Assembly: GCF_009797025.1 (NCBI RefSeq)
Contig: NZ_CP047027.1
Location: forward strand, 620,001 to 684,000
Length of the DNA stretch: 64,000 bases
Reading direction: 5' to 3'
From: Cellulophaga sp. L1A9
GTDB lineage: Bacteria; Bacteroidota; Bacteroidia; Flavobacteriales; Flavobacteriaceae
The translations under genes were made by a program, and so were the position numbers. Numbering within the stretch: position 1 is the stretch's first letter; each line of letters opens with the position of its first letter. Of the stretch, positions 1-8,768 are shown piece by piece. The notes below the pieces were generated by a model. That model did not search any database. It worked only from the letters and a program-made list of their open reading frames with translations, and was not told the origin of the DNA.

Positions 1-1089
1 AGGCCATTTTACCAAAAATGGCACACGATGTCCGCCTTCCAAATAACTTCCTTTATTACCACTATAAATATAACTGGGGTTATGTCCTTTGGATAATAAC
101 ACTGGAAAATTTGCATTGGCTGCACAGCCATTATCACTGGTAAAAATGACCATTGTGTTTTCTTCTATTCCGCTCTCTTTAATGGTTTTAAAAATTTGAC
201 CCATCAAATCATCTATCATTAAAACAAAATCGGCATACGGATTGATGTCACTTTTTCCCTTCCAAGGTTCAGTAGGTAAAATAGGATTATGAGGCGCAGC
301 TAAAGGCAGATAGATAAAAAATGGCGTATCACCACCTGCATTTTCTTTTATAAATGAAATAGACTTTTCTACAAATACTGGCAATACCTGTTCGTGATCA
401 AAATCTTCTGAAATATCACCTTTAATCCAAAAGGCATAAGGGTTTTCTGATCTTTTTTGTTCTGAAATTCCGGTAGGAACTTTTACCACTTTATTGTTCT
501 CTACATATACAAATGGTGGCATATTCAAAGATGCTGGAAGTAAATAGGAATAATCAAAACCTAATTCTGCGGCTCCTTTGTCTAATGGTTTGGTATAAGC
601 TATACGATCGAAATCGTATTTATCTTCTATTCCCGTATAATGGTCATAATCTTTAATACCATCTTTAGTAGCCCAATTAAGTCCTAGATGCCATTTCCCG
701 ATGCTTGCCGTCTTATATCCATTCTGCTTCAACAAATCGGCAACTGTAAATCGGTCTTCTTTAATTAACATGGGTGATGTTCCCCATGTTACAAATTGTT
801 TAAGCGGGGTTCTCCAATTGTATCGTCCCGTTAATATTCCATAGCGCGTTGGTGTACACACCGCAGAGGAAGTATGGGCATCTGTAAACTTCATGCCTTC
901 GGCGCCCATTGCATCTAAATTGGGTGTGTGTATTTTGCTATTCTCGTTATAGCTACTTAAATCTCCTATTCCTAAATCATCTGCCAAAATATAAATAATA
1001 TTTGGTCGTTTATTTTTAGTGGTTTTCGATTGTGCTAATCCATTAAATACTAAGATGTTTAGCAGGGCTAAAATGATTATATTTTTCAT
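1..1089 (-). CDS. Family S1 sulfatase, C-terminus beyond window
   Basis: Secreted or periplasmic arylsulfatase-type enzyme that would remove sulfate esters from algal polysaccharide. The first 363 codons are visible and stay open to the window edge. The start is the ATG at 1089, giving a signal peptide (residues 1-20, ending NGLAQ). A metal-binding Asp pair follows (ADDLG, residues 36-40). The sulfatase signature CTPTR (Cys78) sits before GILTGRY; Cys78 is the residue matured to formylglycine in this family. It lies 16 bp after the GH29 fucosidase gene in the same direction and belongs to the fucoidan-type locus. The exact substrate and S1 subfamily cannot be read from the sequence. Confidence 0.93.
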   Translation of the reverse strand, partial: MKNIIILALLNILVFNGLAQSKTTKNKRPNIIYILADDLGIGDLSSYNENSKIHTPNLDAMGAEGMKFTDAHTSSAVCTPTRYGILTGRYNWRTPLKQFVTWGTSPMLIKEDRFTVADLLKQNGYKTASIGKWHLGLNWATKDGIKDYDHYTGIEDKYDFDRIAYTKPLDKGAAELGFDYSYLLPASLNMPPFVYVENNKVVKVPTGISEQKRSENPYAFWIKGDISEDFDHEQVLPVFVEKSISFIKENAGGDTPFFIYLPLAAPHNPILPTEPWKGKSDINPYADFVLMIDDLMGQIFKTIKESGIEENTMVIFTSDNGCAANANFPVLLSKGHNPSYIYSGNKGSYLEGGHRVPFLVKWP

Positions 1090-1105
1090 TGGATTTATTT
1101 AATAA

Positions 1106-2962
1106 TTATTCTACGGGCACAAGCTCCAACCCTTTAAATTTATAGCTTCCTTTGGTTGCTTTGGAGGCAGGTACTTTTGGATAAACTGTAAATTTATGAA
1201 CTCCAGCTTCCTCAATTTTTATAGTTCCTGTTTGTTGTTTTTTAGTTAATTTACCAATAACACCTTTTGAATTCAGTGTAATTGTATCATTAGAGGTACT
1301 CAAATAATAAACAAACCCATCATTACCACTATCTTCACTAATAACTTTATAAGTGCCTGGTTTTTTTACATTCACTGTCCATAGTAAACCTTGTTTCGTA
1401 TTTTCGCCCCAACGGTGTGTAACCTGTTCGTCATAATCATAGCTTATTCGTCTTATGGAAAATTCGCATTTTGAAACTGGTAATTTTATGGTTCCATCTG
1501 CTTCTTGTTGAATCGTTTCATCAACTATTTTAGCTTCATTATCTTCAATTTCCAAAACAATTACCGTTACTCGTGGTTGCTGAAGTTCTTCAGGAATTGT
1601 AACACTAATCTTTTCATTTTCCTGACTAAAAGTTAACGGTTGTTTTGAGGTATCAGCCAGAACATACGCCTTATTAACTTTGGATAAAATGCCTTTTAAT
1701 TCAACCTGATTCTCTTTTAAATTCTGTATATGTAGATATACTTTACCAGGCTTACTTGTTATGGCAAATGGAGGGAATTTTAGCGGACTTGGATCAGCTC
1801 CATATATTGCTTCACCATTTACTTTCAGCCATTCTCCAATAGCATTAATACTGTTTACCTGAGATTCTGGAATAGTTCCATCGGGTCGTGGACCTACATT
1901 AAGCAGATAAACCCCGCCATTGCCAACTATTCTGCATAAACTATAAATGAAATCTGAATAATCTCCGGACCGGTCAAGTTCTGCACCCCTAGTTGTATAA
2001 CCCCATCCATCTTTTGTTACCGATTCATGCGTTTGCCATGGCACTTTTAAATCAGTTAACCAAGTTGCTTTACTTACACTTGGTGTTGTACCGTTATCAA
2101 TCGATACATCAAAATGCCCGTAACCATTACCTAATCGTGCATTAACCAATGCTCCGGGTTGATTTTCTTTAACAGCATCCATCATCATTTGACTTTGTTC
2201 ATCTGTAATTTGAAAAGGAGTGTCAAACCAAACCATGAAAATATCACCATAATTAGTGGTTAACTCCTTTATTTGCATCACCGCTTTTTCTTTGAAATAG
2301 GCATCAAATTCATCTTCTGGCTTTATTACAGTACCAAAATCCCAATCATTACCAGCACCACCTTTCTCATGCCAGTCTTGGTCTTGTGAATAATAAAAGC
2401 CCAACTTCATACCTCTTTCTTTACATTCTTCCGCTAACTCTTTTAAAATATCACGGTTAAAACCTGTAAAATCAAATAAATTATATGGGTTCTTAGATTT
2501 ATACATAGCAAAACCATCATGATGCTTTGCAGTAAGTACAATAAATTTCATCCCCGCATTTTCAGCAATATCTACCCATTCTTTTGCATTGAATTTTTCA
2601 GGCTTAAATTTTCCAGCAGCTTCTTTTTCATATTCGGATACAGGTATAAAACTTCGTCTCATAATCCATTCAGCAGCACCTTTTTTGCCCTGCCATTCTC
2701 CTGCGAGTTGCGCATATGGTCCAAAATGAACAAATAAACCAAATTTATCGTCATACAATTCTTTCATATTCTCTCTGATTTCGGGAGTATATGCAGACAT
2801 GTTCGTTTTCCCAAAGTCAACGTCCCCAACTGTTTCTGTGACATAATCAATAGTTGCATCTTCAGTTTCTTTGCTTGGTCTGTTTTGACAACTTGACTGA
2901 AAAAAGCAAAAAGCACCAATAGCGACTAATTTCCATTTTGAAAACATACTATTTCTATTCAT
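1106..2962 (-). CDS. GH29 alpha-L-fucosidase, lipoprotein (first of three)
   Basis: Predicted exo-alpha-L-fucosidase releasing terminal L-fucose. The N-terminus is a lipoprotein-like signal ending in SSC (Cys25), suggesting anchoring in a membrane. The GH29 core begins at about residue 73 (KFGLFVHFGPY), contains the TAKHHDGF substrate-binding stretch (His147, His148) and has MVWFD with Asp247 as the expected catalytic nucleophile. The C-terminal part (about 390-618) looks like beta-sandwich domains typical of the family. At 618 residues it is longer than the minimal 430-500 residue form. It is packed between a sulfatase and a propeller hydrolase in the SusCD-led operon, which fits action on a fucose-rich sulfated glycan. 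Confidence 0.93.
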   Translation of the reverse strand: MNRNSMFSKWKLVAIGAFCFFQSSCQNRPSKETEDATIDYVTETVGDVDFGKTNMSAYTPEIRENMKELYDDKFGLFVHFGPYAQLAGEWQGKKGAAEWIMRRSFIPVSEYEKEAAGKFKPEKFNAKEWVDIAENAGMKFIVLTAKHHDGFAMYKSKNPYNLFDFTGFNRDILKELAEECKERGMKLGFYYSQDQDWHEKGGAGNDWDFGTVIKPEDEFDAYFKEKAVMQIKELTTNYGDIFMVWFDTPFQITDEQSQMMMDAVKENQPGALVNARLGNGYGHFDVSIDNGTTPSVSKATWLTDLKVPWQTHESVTKDGWGYTTRGAELDRSGDYSDFIYSLCRIVGNGGVYLLNVGPRPDGTIPESQVNSINAIGEWLKVNGEAIYGADPSPLKFPPFAITSKPGKVYLHIQNLKENQVELKGILSKVNKAYVLADTSKQPLTFSQENEKISVTIPEELQQPRVTVIVLEIEDNEAKIVDETIQQEADGTIKLPVSKCEFSIRRISYDYDEQVTHRWGENTKQGLLWTVNVKKPGTYKVISEDSGNDGFVYYLSTSNDTITLNSKGVIGKLTKKQQTGTIKIEEAGVHKFTVYPKVPASKATKGSYKFKGLELVPVE

Positions 2963-2990
2963 AATTATAAAACTTTACAATTCTCATGCA

Positions 2991-4034
2991 TTATTTCCAA
3001 CCCTCAATCTTTAGAAAATAACCTGCTGTAGGGTCTTTATCATGACAGGCTAAAAAGAGATATTCAGGTTTACCATCTTTCCACAAAATATTAGGTCGTT
3101 CACTACGAGCAAGTTCTTGATTAAAATAGTGGCTGTTTGTTTTGTAACCTATTTCTGGTATTCCCCAATTAATTCCATCTTTTGACTGATAGATTAACCC
3201 AGGTCTATTTCCACCTAATTTTATTTTTTCTATTGGAGTTGGATGACCTTCAAGCATACTTTTAACATCCATCCGATCTTCAACAATCATATAATACATG
3301 CCTTTATAGTAAAAAGCATATGGATCTTCAATATCCAGTCCTTTATCTGCATAACTTATTAAAGGGTTCTCCTTGTAATTTTCGTATGGTCCTTCAATCT
3401 GGTCACTCATAGCTAGTGATATTTCCCTGAATTGCTTAGGTTCATGTTTGTCTGTAACAGATTTATAATAGATCCTGTATTTTCCATCTTCATCAACTAA
3501 AAATGTTGGATTAGAGGCATGAATAATAGTAGCTTCGTCCATATTTCCAGAAGCCTTAATAATAGGATTATGTGGACTTTCTATCCAAGGTTCGTTTAAA
3601 GATTTTGTAGTTGCAATGCCAATTTCTTGTTGTATTCTAGGTTTTAATTTATCTTTTAACAAGTATACAAGTACATAAGTATCGCCTACTTTTGAAACTT
3701 GTGGATTATGATAACTAGCTGAATTACTAGAAAAAGTAGTATCTACAAATGTATAAGGTCCTTCTGGACGGTCCGCTACATAATGAACAATCTTGCTGTC
3801 TGAAATCCAACGCCCATTGTTTGGAATAGTGGACATAAATACGTGTAATTTTCCACTTTCATCGTAAATAGGTGCCATTCCCCAATTCCACCAACCATCT
3901 TCCGCTTCCAGAATAAATTTTCCCGGAACCAATGATTTAGAAAAAGAAGATTCTTTTATAACCAGATCTCTTTTTCCGGAAATAAAAACCAACATTAGTA
4001 GTGGTAGGTAAATTAATTTTAAGAATGGCTTCAT
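2991..4034 (-). CDS. Five-bladed beta-propeller glycoside hydrolase (GH43/GH117-like)
   Basis: A 347-residue protein with an N-terminal hydrophobic segment (residues 5-19) suggesting export. It has repeated blade-like strands, for example NWGMAPIYDESGKLHVF, SYHNPQV, RIYYKSVTD, and DIEDPYAFYYKGMYYMIVED. The HNPQ and EDPYAF stretches resemble acidic catalytic positions of clan GH-F or GH43-like five-bladed propellers. I cannot assign the family number with certainty; GH43-like and GH117-like are both possible. It lies 28 bp downstream of the GH29 start and 37 bp after the next sulfatase, in the same direction, so it is part of the same fucoidan operon. Confidence 0.7.
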   Translation of the reverse strand: MKPFLKLIYLPLLMLVFISGKRDLVIKESSFSKSLVPGKFILEAEDGWWNWGMAPIYDESGKLHVFMSTIPNNGRWISDSKIVHYVADRPEGPYTFVDTTFSSNSASYHNPQVSKVGDTYVLVYLLKDKLKPRIQQEIGIATTKSLNEPWIESPHNPIIKASGNMDEATIIHASNPTFLVDEDGKYRIYYKSVTDKHEPKQFREISLAMSDQIEGPYENYKENPLISYADKGLDIEDPYAFYYKGMYYMIVEDRMDVKSMLEGHPTPIEKIKLGGNRPGLIYQSKDGINWGIPEIGYKTNSHYFNQELARSERPNILWKDGKPEYLFLACHDKDPTAGYFLKIEGWK

Positions 4035-4071
4035 TTGTAAAAACAGTATTAATTTTTTTGTATTTAAAAGC

Positions 4072-5844
4072 TTACAACTTTTCTATATATACATAATACG
4101 CCGGATGCACTCTGCCTTCTTTATCTATCAACTGCGCTTCCATATCGTACTTCCCGGCTGGTATTTTACCCTTAAAAGTGACCTCGACTTGTCCTGGTTC
4201 AATTTTTAGTTCTTCTTCTATATTGGCTACGTATAGATAGGCATTATCAAAATCTGCTTTCTCACTACCCACAAGCACCTTACTCAATTCCACCTTTTTT
4301 TCTTGTGATGGAAATATTGCATTTATTGCCAAGCCACTTTCTCTTGGAAATCGACGAAGTGAAATGGCATATTCACCATCCTCAACAAACTCAATTTTCC
4401 ATCGTCCAGAAGCTTGTACTCCTTTTGATGCGCCATCTTGATGCCATGCGCCGTTATGTTTACCTGTAAACATATCATGTGCAGAAATTCGGCTTGGATT
4501 TTCTTTAGGCGAACCAACTTTTATATAGCCATATCTTTCATTTGGACCTTCGGACATAATAGATTGCCACCACTTTTCATACCCTTCGGTCAATCGAGAA
4601 GCTTGTTCGGGGAGTTCCTCAATGACGTTTTTTGTTTGGCTACGATCTGTTCTCATATCATACAATTCATTGCCATTTATTAATCGCCAACTGTCATCCA
4701 TAACCGTATAAGTTCTATACTTTATCAAGTTTTGAAGCCTTTGGGTATCCATATATAAAATGCGGTTTCCCCATGTTGATTTATCCTCGTAGAGCAACGG
4801 TTTTAAACTTTTTCCATCCAGTGGTTTTATAGGATTAAAATCCATTCCGAAAAGATCTACAAAAGTGGGTAGCAGATCATAATGCGCAGCTAATTCATTG
4901 ATATCCTTACCACCAGTCAATTTTCCATTAGGCCAACGAATGAAAAGCGGAACACGGTGTCCACCGTCATATACACTCCCTTTTCCTCCTTTTAAATCAG
5001 CATTGTAGACATTACGTCCCCATGCTGAACCATTATCCGTAGTAAAAATCAGAATTGTGTTATCTGTTAGTTTTAAATCGTCTAATTTTTTTTCTAGCCG
5101 TTTAAAATTATCATCGATATTGGTTATCATCCCATAAAATCGCTGGGCATTTTCATCAATAGCATCAATATCCTTATATATATTAAAGTATTCTTCAGGT
5201 ACATTAAGTGGTGCATGAGGTGCATTGGTTGATATATAACAGAAAAAAGGCTTGTCTTTATTTTCTTCAATAAAGCTTATGGCTTCAGAAAAGAATACAT
5301 CAGTACAATATCCATTATACTTTTGTGTTTGTCCGTTGTGCCAGTAGGTGTCATCAAAATAATCGTTCCACCAATAATCTGGCCCTTGTGTAATTCCTCC
5401 ACCTCCATGCCTAACCACTTCATGAAACCCTCTATCTTCAGGACGATACGGATAATTATCACCTAAATGCCATTTACCAAACATTCCATTAGTGTAGCCG
5501 TTTTGCGCGAATATTTGAGGAAGAATAACCTCATCTTCAAATAGTAACGATCGACCTGTAATCGTATGAAAAACATTTACACGATTGGAGTGTCTGCCAG
5601 ACATTAATGCTCCTCGACTAGGCGCGCAAGTGGTAGACACATGATAGTTGGTAAGACGCACGGCATCTTTATAAAACTTATCAATGTTTGGAGTTTTGAT
5701 ATATGGATTACCCATACAAGAAAGGTCTCCCATACCTTGATCGTCGGTGATTACAATAATGACATTTGGTCTATCTTGCCCTATAACATAAGCAGGTGCT
5801 AGAATTAGAATAAATACTAGGATAACGATCGTTTTTAGTTTCAT
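4072..5844 (-). CDS. Family S1 sulfatase
   Basis: Secreted formylglycine sulfatase of 590 residues. A signal peptide covers residues 1-22 (ending VIGQ). The metal-binding motif is ITDDQGMGD (Asp34, Asp35) and the maturation signature is CAPSR (Cys73) followed by GALMSGR. Conserved downstream features include FGKWHLGD, TTDNGSAWGR and KGGKGSVYDGGHRVP. The C-terminal ~120 residues form an extra domain beyond the usual 450-500 residue sulfatase. Tight packing in the SusCD-led operon supports removal of sulfate from a fucose-containing algal polysaccharide; the sulfated position is not predictable here. Confidence 0.93.
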   Translation of the reverse strand: MKLKTIVILVFILILAPAYVIGQDRPNVIIVITDDQGMGDLSCMGNPYIKTPNIDKFYKDAVRLTNYHVSTTCAPSRGALMSGRHSNRVNVFHTITGRSLLFEDEVILPQIFAQNGYTNGMFGKWHLGDNYPYRPEDRGFHEVVRHGGGGITQGPDYWWNDYFDDTYWHNGQTQKYNGYCTDVFFSEAISFIEENKDKPFFCYISTNAPHAPLNVPEEYFNIYKDIDAIDENAQRFYGMITNIDDNFKRLEKKLDDLKLTDNTILIFTTDNGSAWGRNVYNADLKGGKGSVYDGGHRVPLFIRWPNGKLTGGKDINELAAHYDLLPTFVDLFGMDFNPIKPLDGKSLKPLLYEDKSTWGNRILYMDTQRLQNLIKYRTYTVMDDSWRLINGNELYDMRTDRSQTKNVIEELPEQASRLTEGYEKWWQSIMSEGPNERYGYIKVGSPKENPSRISAHDMFTGKHNGAWHQDGASKGVQASGRWKIEFVEDGEYAISLRRFPRESGLAINAIFPSQEKKVELSKVLVGSEKADFDNAYLYVANIEEELKIEPGQVEVTFKGKIPAGKYDMEAQLIDKEGRVHPAYYVYIEKL

Positions 5845-5895
5845 AAAATTCTCTTTTTATTAAAAACAGTTTAAAATGACTTCAATACAAGATTT

Positions 5896-6744
5896 CTATT
5901 TTGAAAGAAATTTTTCCATTGGTATGCTGTGATTAAACTCTTTTATCTCAATATTTTTATAGAATATTTCTGCTGTCTCTGATTGAAAGCCAATAATTCC
6001 TGCACTAGGTTTAAGATTAAATGCCATATTAACGACCTCTCCATTAAGCTTATGAATTGTATACTCACCTCCCATTACTATGATTTCACAAGTATTCCAT
6101 TGGTCATTTAGGCCGTTAAAATTCACTGTGGATTTTGCCTTATGTAGCCATTTTTTTTCCTTGTAAGATTCTTGACCATTGTAGAGAACACCACCTTCAT
6201 CTGGGAGAAGGTATTCGTTTGTTCTTGGATTAAAATACCAGTCATAATCTTGTCCAGGAGGTCTGATAAGATCACCAGTACCGTTTTTATCTTCAGTTTG
6301 AACATATTGAATCTGAAATTCTACACCTGTCGGAAAAACCTTATCATCTGTGATGTGATAATATACTCCGGCATCATACTGCCATTTGTCAAAATAATTT
6401 GCCTTTTTTGAACCCCATTTATATTGAAATTTAAGATGATATTTTTCATATATGGCTTTCGTGTATAACATCCCAATAGTTCCATCAGTACCCTCATTAA
6501 GGTCTATTTCATCAGGCCAACTATCATCGAAAACATGAATTATTCCATCCTCTATTGCAAAAACCTTTTTTGCCATTTCTGGGTCGTCATTTTTGAGTTT
6601 TAGATACCAGCCATCGAAATCTTTTCCATTGAATAGCTTTTCAAATCCATCAGAGGAATTTTCATTCTGAGCATGAACTGTTTCTAAACCAATCCAAATG
6701 AATAGAAGAAATACTGACAATAAGTTTACTTTATTTAGCTTCAT
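5896..6744 (-). CDS. DUF1080 (3-keto-disaccharide hydrolase-like) secreted protein
   Basis: A 282-residue protein with a signal peptide (residues 1-26, ending VHAQ) followed by the DUF1080 hallmark GFEKLFNGKDFDGWYLKLK. The single domain is a concanavalin/laminarinase-like beta-jelly roll. Family members are common in Bacteroidetes and Planctomycetes carbohydrate loci and some are annotated as 3-keto-disaccharide hydrolases; a precise activity for this protein is not established by sequence. It lies 51 bp upstream of the sulfatase in the same direction. The stretch just upstream contains the tail of a broken beta-helix gene. Confidence 0.8.
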   Translation of the reverse strand: MKLNKVNLLSVFLLFIWIGLETVHAQNENSSDGFEKLFNGKDFDGWYLKLKNDDPEMAKKVFAIEDGIIHVFDDSWPDEIDLNEGTDGTIGMLYTKAIYEKYHLKFQYKWGSKKANYFDKWQYDAGVYYHITDDKVFPTGVEFQIQYVQTEDKNGTGDLIRPPGQDYDWYFNPRTNEYLLPDEGGVLYNGQESYKEKKWLHKAKSTVNFNGLNDQWNTCEIIVMGGEYTIHKLNGEVVNMAFNLKPSAGIIGFQSETAEIFYKNIEIKEFNHSIPMEKFLSK

Positions 6745-6781
6745 ATTTGTAGTCTTAATTATTCAGCAGATTATTTCTGAA

Positions 6782-6950
6782 TTACTCTTGTTCCTTTCGC
6801 AGTCCAATCTTAGTTAAATCAATAGGAATAATTCCCATTTTAATTGCTGGGGAATCAGGTTTAAAACTGAAATCGCCATTTTCTGGATCAACAAACATTG
6901 GATCTACAGCACGCCTATTTTTGTTTATACTATTACTATTTTTTAATTAT
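6782..6950 (-). pseudogene. C-terminal remnant of a GH141-like parallel beta-helix enzyme
   Basis: The minus-strand frame ending at TAA 6782-6784 reads about 45 protein-like codons, including VDPMFVDPENGDFSFKPDSP and AIKMGIIPIDLTKIGLR. This DPxFVDPENGDFxxKPDSPAxKxGxxPID pattern is the usual last stretch of secreted right-handed beta-helix enzymes of the GH141 type, a family that includes alpha-L-fucosidases. Upstream the frame runs into a stop and no rest of the gene is present. It is therefore a decayed end of a larger gene lost between the GH29 and DUF1080 genes. The family assignment rests on the terminal motif only. Confidence 0.6.
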
Positions 6951-7027
6951 ATGTTTTATCGTTTTCTTGATTTAATTTTAATTTGCTTGTTCTATTTTTA
7001 AAAGAAACTGAAAGAATTGATTAAACC

Positions 7028-8527
7028 TTAATCGGAAAACTTAATTCGAAAACCATTCACTATTTTGCCTGGTAGACTTTTAGGGAGTGAAATGTTAAGT
7101 GCATCATTAGACTGTTTCCATTTTATTTTTTCTGAACTCCCCATCAACTCAATACTTGCAATCTTTTTATCAAAGACACCACCTTTCGCTAATGTTTTTA
7201 CAATAATATCCTTAGTGGGTAAAGCCAATATGAATGCATAAAGCACTTCATCTTTAGTTGTAAAGCGAATATCTTCCTGAGTGTAATCGCCATGGTTTTC
7301 TCCCTGTCTGCCATCCTTTACTTCTAATAGTCCTTCTCCAAAAAATTTCCAAGGACGTGTTCCATATATACCCTCTCCATTAATCTTAAGAAAATCGCCA
7401 AAAGCAGTAAGGTAACCTATCTGCTTTTCTGGTATAGTGCCATCTCCACGAAGCCCTATATTAAGCATTACAACACCGTTTTTACTAATAGCATCTACAG
7501 CATTACTTACCATTACTGGAATACTCATTTTATTAATGGAATTTTTATTATAGAACCAATCTCCTGAAAGATCTGTTGCCCATAACCAAGGTTCTGGCTT
7601 TATTTCTCCTGCACCACCTCTTTCTAAATTATAGGTAAAAGCAGATCGGTCTACTGTGGCATCTTTTAAGGATAGTACTACTGTTTGCTTGCCATTGTTT
7701 TCTTTTAAATCTCGATTTAAGTAATCAGAAAAAAGTTTAACACCAAGTCCTTTACCTGGGCCTATTTTAGGAAAAGGCGCATCGTTATTAAACATATCTG
7801 GTTCATACTTTTCTATAATTTCCCAACAACGAGCATACCAGTGTTCATTCCAACTGTCTTGTGAAGCAAATTCTTTAGGGTCATAATTCATATTAAAAAG
7901 CTTCCATTCTAAAGTGCCTTCTTTCTGGTATTTACGAGCTGGGCTCCACCATCCAGGTGACCAATATAAGTGGGTTGAAACTCCAAATTTTATTCCATGC
8001 TTCGTAGCGGCTTTTTTCCATTCGCCTAGTACATCACGATGGGGTCCCATATCCACAGAATTCCATGGATGCGAAGAATCATACATATCAAAATTATCAT
8101 GATGGGTAGCTACTGGCATGATAAAACGCGCACCGTTATCCTTAACAAAGGCAACTAAAGCATCTGGATCCCATTTTTCACCTTTAAATAAAGGAATCAA
8201 TTTTTCGTACCCAAATTCAGACAAAGGTCCATATCTATTTATATGCCACTCTGATAATACTTGTGCCATTTTTTTGCCTCCACCATACATATTTCGACCG
8301 TACCAAGACCCATCCAGTGGGCGATCTTCATCTACCGAAGAGGGTATACCCCAGTGAAACCAAACTCCCAATTTACCGTCTACTAACCACTCGGGGACGT
8401 GATAATTAGCAGCCATTGATTCCCAATTAGGTTCAATTTCATTTAATGCATCACTCTTAATGGTTTGTCCAGAAATAACACAACTAAATGTGGAGATAAT
8501 TACAATAGTAGATAGTAATTTAATCAT
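7028..8527 (-). CDS. GH29 alpha-L-fucosidase (second, divergent)
   Basis: A 499-residue secreted protein with a signal peptide over about residues 1-21. GH29 features are LGVWFHWGIPS (residues 53-63), PVATHHDNF (His142, His143) and MFNNDAPFP, where Asp249 aligns with the nucleophile position. The usual WFDG context is replaced by FNND, and the substrate loops differ strongly from the other two GH29 proteins in the window, which suggests a different linkage or subsite preference. It is the first enzyme gene after susD, separated by 241 bp that contain a hairpin. Family assignment is firm; activity on fucose rather than another sugar is inferred. Confidence 0.88.
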   Translation of the reverse strand: MIKLLSTIVIISTFSCVISGQTIKSDALNEIEPNWESMAANYHVPEWLVDGKLGVWFHWGIPSSVDEDRPLDGSWYGRNMYGGGKKMAQVLSEWHINRYGPLSEFGYEKLIPLFKGEKWDPDALVAFVKDNGARFIMPVATHHDNFDMYDSSHPWNSVDMGPHRDVLGEWKKAATKHGIKFGVSTHLYWSPGWWSPARKYQKEGTLEWKLFNMNYDPKEFASQDSWNEHWYARCWEIIEKYEPDMFNNDAPFPKIGPGKGLGVKLFSDYLNRDLKENNGKQTVVLSLKDATVDRSAFTYNLERGGAGEIKPEPWLWATDLSGDWFYNKNSINKMSIPVMVSNAVDAISKNGVVMLNIGLRGDGTIPEKQIGYLTAFGDFLKINGEGIYGTRPWKFFGEGLLEVKDGRQGENHGDYTQEDIRFTTKDEVLYAFILALPTKDIIVKTLAKGGVFDKKIASIELMGSSEKIKWKQSNDALNISLPKSLPGKIVNGFRIKFSD

Positions 8528-8687
8528 CGTGTGAAAAATTATAGTGGAATCTTTTAAACAAAATCATTAATTAAAAAAAATAGCTGTTGCTATATAAAAA
8601 ATGATACTTGCGTGTTAAAACCACTAATCTTAGAAGACTAATTAAGTTATAACATTATGCATTTAAGCTATTTCAGAATTAGAAAAA

Positions 8688-8723
8688 TAAATGCGTTAAA
8701 CACTTATAAATTCAACGCATTTA
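8688..8723 (-). promoter_or_regulatory. Hairpin between susD and the first fucosidase gene
   Basis: Perfect 10-bp inverted arms TAAATGCGTT (8688-8697) and AACGCATTTA (8714-8723) flank a 16-base loop. The element lies 46 bp past the susD stop in the direction of transcription. There is no long U run directly after it, so it may be an mRNA-stabilising or partial-termination structure setting a susCD-to-enzyme expression ratio rather than a full terminator. The inverted repeat is seen directly; the role is inferred. Confidence 0.5.
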
Positions 8724-8768
8724 CCCATTCATAGCTATATCATTAAATATATTAAAGATCGAAACGAT

